DNA of 7,064 bases from Bacillota bacterium (GTDB lineage Bacteria; Bacillota; Bacilli; Alicyclobacillales; SLC66). The DNA is taken from positions 1 through 7,064 of the forward strand of contig JAJZCJ010000172.1 in NCBI GenBank assembly GCA_021846145.1, written 5' to 3'. Below the pieces are notes generated by a model. The model ran no database searches, was not told the DNA's origin, and was given only the letters and a program-made list of their open reading frames with translations. Shown piece by piece: positions 5,225 through 7,064 of the stretch. Each line of letters begins with the position of its first letter. The stretch's first letter is position 1. Position numbers and translations under genes: made by a program.

Positions 5225-6382
5225 TTATCCCTTGAATGCAAACGTTGTTTCCAAAATAGTCCGATAATCCGTTGTACTAATTGCCCTTACGTTGCTGGGT
5301 GTGGAGCCATTCGCGTAGGCCAACTCCACCAAATGGTCAAAGTCTTTCGGTGTAACATTGGGCAGATCGCGCAGCAAGGGAATGCGAAGTTCCTGCGTAT
5401 AAGCAAAAATCCCTTCAATCATCTTCTGGACAGCCACGTCATTGCGGTCTGCGTCGCTTGCAAAATGCATGATGCGCGCGAGTTTAGCGTGCAGTGCAAC
5501 ATGACCTTCGGCATTAAAGCGTAAAACGTGTGGCAAAAAGATGGCATTGGCCACACCGTGAGGAGTGTCATACATACTGCCGAGTGCCTCGGCGAGACAA
5601 TGAACCGCAGCCACATCGGCGTTACCAAAGCTGAGTCCGGCGAGCAAACTGCCTTCAAGCATCTGCGTGCGGGCTTCTAGATCTTGCCCATCTTGCACCG
5701 CGTGCGGCAATGCTTGAATAATCGTCGACATGGCTTGTGCGCCGTACGCTTGTGAAAGTGGATTTGTCACCGTACAGGTGTAGCCTTCAATGGCGTGAAC
5801 CAGCGCGTCCACACCAGTGGCAGCCGTCACCGCGCGCGGTACACTAAGCGTCAAAAGTGGGTCGAGTACGGCAAATGTGGGACGCATGTTCGCGTGTTTT
5901 AACGTCATTTTGCGGTGCGTGGAAGATTCTGTGATGACGGCGGAGCGTGTCACTTCTGAGCCTGTTCCTGCGGTGGTCGGCAGACAGACAATTGGCGCAA
6001 TCGCATGATAAGGGAGCAAGCCATCCGCATATTCGCTGGCGGTGCCGCCAGACTTGGCGAGCAGGGCAATCGTTTTGGCCGTGTCGATGGCGCTGCCGCC
6101 ACCGATTGCAAGCACAGCCGTAGCAGCAAATGCAGTAAACGCGCGGGCACCTTGCAGACAGTCTGTATCGCGCGGATTCTGCGCCACTTGGTCAAATACT
6201 TCGAGCATGATGCCGGACTGTTGCAGCCGTTCTACAATCGGTGAGATTAGACCTGCTTTTAACACACCAGAATCAGTCACGAGTAATAGGCGTTTGGCGT
6301 CCATTTCGTGCAGGTATTGGGGTAAATTATCTGTTTCTCCTACGCCAAATTGAATGCGCGTTGGCATATGATAGGAAAACAC
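5225..6382 (-). CDS. Iron-containing alcohol dehydrogenase family protein
   Basis: 385 residues, the usual length for group III (Fe-type) alcohol dehydrogenases, which interconvert alcohols and aldehydes or ketones with NAD(P) in the cytoplasm. The N-terminal dinucleotide domain shows GGGSAIDTAK (94-103) and PTTAGTGSEVT (135-145). The C-terminal helical domain carries the metal ligands D192 and H196 (VDALVHAIEGY), H261 (AVHCLAEALGS) and H275 (TPHGVANA), so the enzyme looks complete and active. The substrate cannot be told: relatives include 1,3-propanediol, butanol, lactaldehyde, methanol and maleylacetate enzymes. The start is GTG at 6382, chosen because AAAGGAG (6397-6391) stands 8 nt before it; ATG at 6367 is the alternative and lacks a ribosome binding site. 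It follows the permease gene with a 13-nt gap, so the two form an operon, and it ends 12 bp from the convergent chemoreceptor gene. Confidence 0.93.
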   Translation of the reverse strand: MFSYHMPTRIQFGVGETDNLPQYLHEMDAKRLLLVTDSGVLKAGLISPIVERLQQSGIMLEVFDQVAQNPRDTDCLQGARAFTAFAATAVLAIGGGSAIDTAKTIALLAKSGGTASEYADGLLPYHAIAPIVCLPTTAGTGSEVTRSAVITESSTHRKMTLKHANMRPTFAVLDPLLTLSVPRAVTAATGVDALVHAIEGYTCTVTNPLSQAYGAQAMSTIIQALPHAVQDGQDLEARTQMLEGSLLAGLSFGNADVAAVHCLAEALGSMYDTPHGVANAIFLPHVLRFNAEGHVALHAKLARIMHFASDADRNDVAVQKMIEGIFAYTQELRIPLLRDLPNVTPKDFDHLVELAYANGSTPSNVRAISTTDYRTILETTFAFKG

Positions 6383-6390
6383 CGCTATCG

Positions 6391-6397
6391 CTCCTTT
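6391..6397 (-). promoter_or_regulatory. Ribosome binding site of the alcohol dehydrogenase, overlapping the permease stop codon
   Basis: AAAGGAG on the minus strand, 8 nt before the GTG at 6382. Its first two bases belong to the TAA stop (6398-6396) of the upstream permease gene. This selects GTG over the later ATG and suggests that ribosomes ending on the permease help initiation on the dehydrogenase. Confidence 0.8.
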
Positions 6398-7064
6398 ACT
6401 TCACGTTGACTTGCGGGGCTTTCTGACTGGTGCTGGCGATGATGGCACCTAAAAGAATGATTACACCGCCTATAATTTGACTCCCTGTCATCTGTTCCCC
6501 CAATAAAATCACACCTAAAATGACCGTCCATACTGGCAGTAAATTCATAAATGGTGCCGACTTACTAGCTCCTATACGCTCGACACCAAATGTCCAGACA
6601 AAGTACGCGATAACAGATGCCGCTGTACTCACATACACCAACGCAATCCAGTCGACATTTGTCATGTGGATGGCACTTGGTGAATAACTGAAAATGCCTG
6701 CGATATCACTAAAAATTGCTCCGTATACGGCGGCTCCAGCCGTTAGTTGCAATGGGGTCAGGTCTTTGCCGAATTTCTTGCCCAACACTGTATACCATCC
6801 CCATGAGATCGCCGCGAGCAGCATCTCCACATCACCAAAAGACACGGCATACCCTTTGCTGCCTGTTTTTAATCCAAACAGCAAACCCACGCCCAACACA
6901 GACAACACGGTGCCTAGCCAAGCTCTCGTCTTAGGGCGTTCATGCAAGATAAATACACCAAATATAAGAATGGTGACAGGAATCAAACCCGAAATAATAC
7001 CCGCCTGTGCCGCAGGAATGGTGTGCAATCCCAGATAATTTAATGATGAGAAAACAAACATACC
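6396..7064 (-). CDS. DMT superfamily (EamA-type) permease, N-terminus beyond the window
   Basis: An inner-membrane transporter of the drug/metabolite family, whose members export amino acids, metabolites or drugs. 222 codons are visible and the frame stays open to the right edge. The ATG at 7061 corresponds to a site inside a transmembrane helix and has a Gly codon before it, so it is not the likely start; about 70-80 residues (the first two helices) should lie outside. Counting from that methionine, eight membrane helices are visible (about 1-14, 19-39, 47-64, 75-94, 104-122, 137-157, 166-187, 194-211). The paired EamA repeats are seen in IPVTILIFGVFILHERP (27-43) and LPVWTVILGVILLGEQ (175-190), each ending with the family's conserved glutamate. 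The C-terminus is short and polar (TSQKAPQVNVK). The gene is upstream of, and probably co-transcribed with, the alcohol dehydrogenase. The substrate cannot be predicted. Confidence 0.9.
   Translation of the reverse strand, partial: GMFVFSSLNYLGLHTIPAAQAGIISGLIPVTILIFGVFILHERPKTRAWLGTVLSVLGVGLLFGLKTGSKGYAVSFGDVEMLLAAISWGWYTVLGKKFGKDLTPLQLTAGAAVYGAIFSDIAGIFSYSPSAIHMTNVDWIALVYVSTAASVIAYFVWTFGVERIGASKSAPFMNLLPVWTVILGVILLGEQMTGSQIIGGVIILLGAIIASTSQKAPQVNVK

Noticed and set aside
6042..6353. 103-residue plus-strand open frame opposite the alcohol dehydrogenase
   Set aside because: The opposite strand carries an intact enzyme with all metal ligands; this frame has low-complexity composition and no ribosome binding site.
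7059..7061. ATG at 7061 as the true start of the EamA permease
   Set aside because: The protein from here would begin inside a membrane helix and miss the first helices of the family. The frame continues to the window edge with no ribosome binding site visible.

Overview
The window looks like chromosomal DNA of a Gram-positive, low-to-middle GC Firmicute (Bacillota). The signs are strong AGGAGG-type ribosome binding sites, a T-box riboswitch, extended -10 TATAAT promoters and a long Bacillus-type chemoreceptor signalling domain without the enterobacterial C-terminal pentapeptide. The overall flavour recalls Bacillales/Alicyclobacillaceae, but the sequence alone does not fix the genus.

Layout, left to right. 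Bases 1-1467 (minus strand) hold most of ilvB, the acetolactate synthase catalytic subunit, cut by the left window edge. Upstream of it, about 1479-1785 (minus) is a complete T-box leader: stem I with a probable valine specifier (GUC), an AG bulge, a 7-nt-bulge antiterminator and a competing terminator with a T tract. A promoter lies at about 1793-1826. Bases 1827-2029 are a divergent regulatory region with plus-strand promoter elements and an 8-bp inverted repeat. Next come two overlapping plus-strand genes, 2030-2386 and 2383-2742. They look like a type II toxin-antitoxin pair, a Phd/YefM-like antitoxin followed by a RelE-like toxin.

The centre of interest is the plus-strand gene at 2825-5212. 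It encodes a 795-residue protein in which an entire 12-helix MFS transporter domain is joined, through an extra two-helix hairpin, to a HAMP domain and a complete methyl-accepting chemotaxis signalling domain. The MFS part carries the hallmarks of the phosphate:H+ symporter (PHS) family. Residues corresponding to the phosphate-binding site of that family appear to be kept, while the TM4 aspartate of the GGDYP motif, thought to serve proton coupling, is replaced by serine. The inference is a chemoreceptor that uses a transporter fold as its ligand sensor (a 'transceptor'), possibly for phosphate or another small anion.

Convergent to it, only 12 bp away, lies a minus-strand pair: a DMT/EamA-family permease (6396-7064, 5' part beyond the window) followed by an iron-type alcohol dehydrogenase (5225-6382). 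The permease stop codon lies inside the ribosome binding site of the dehydrogenase, so the two are probably co-translated. No tRNA, rRNA, CRISPR array or insertion sequence was seen.
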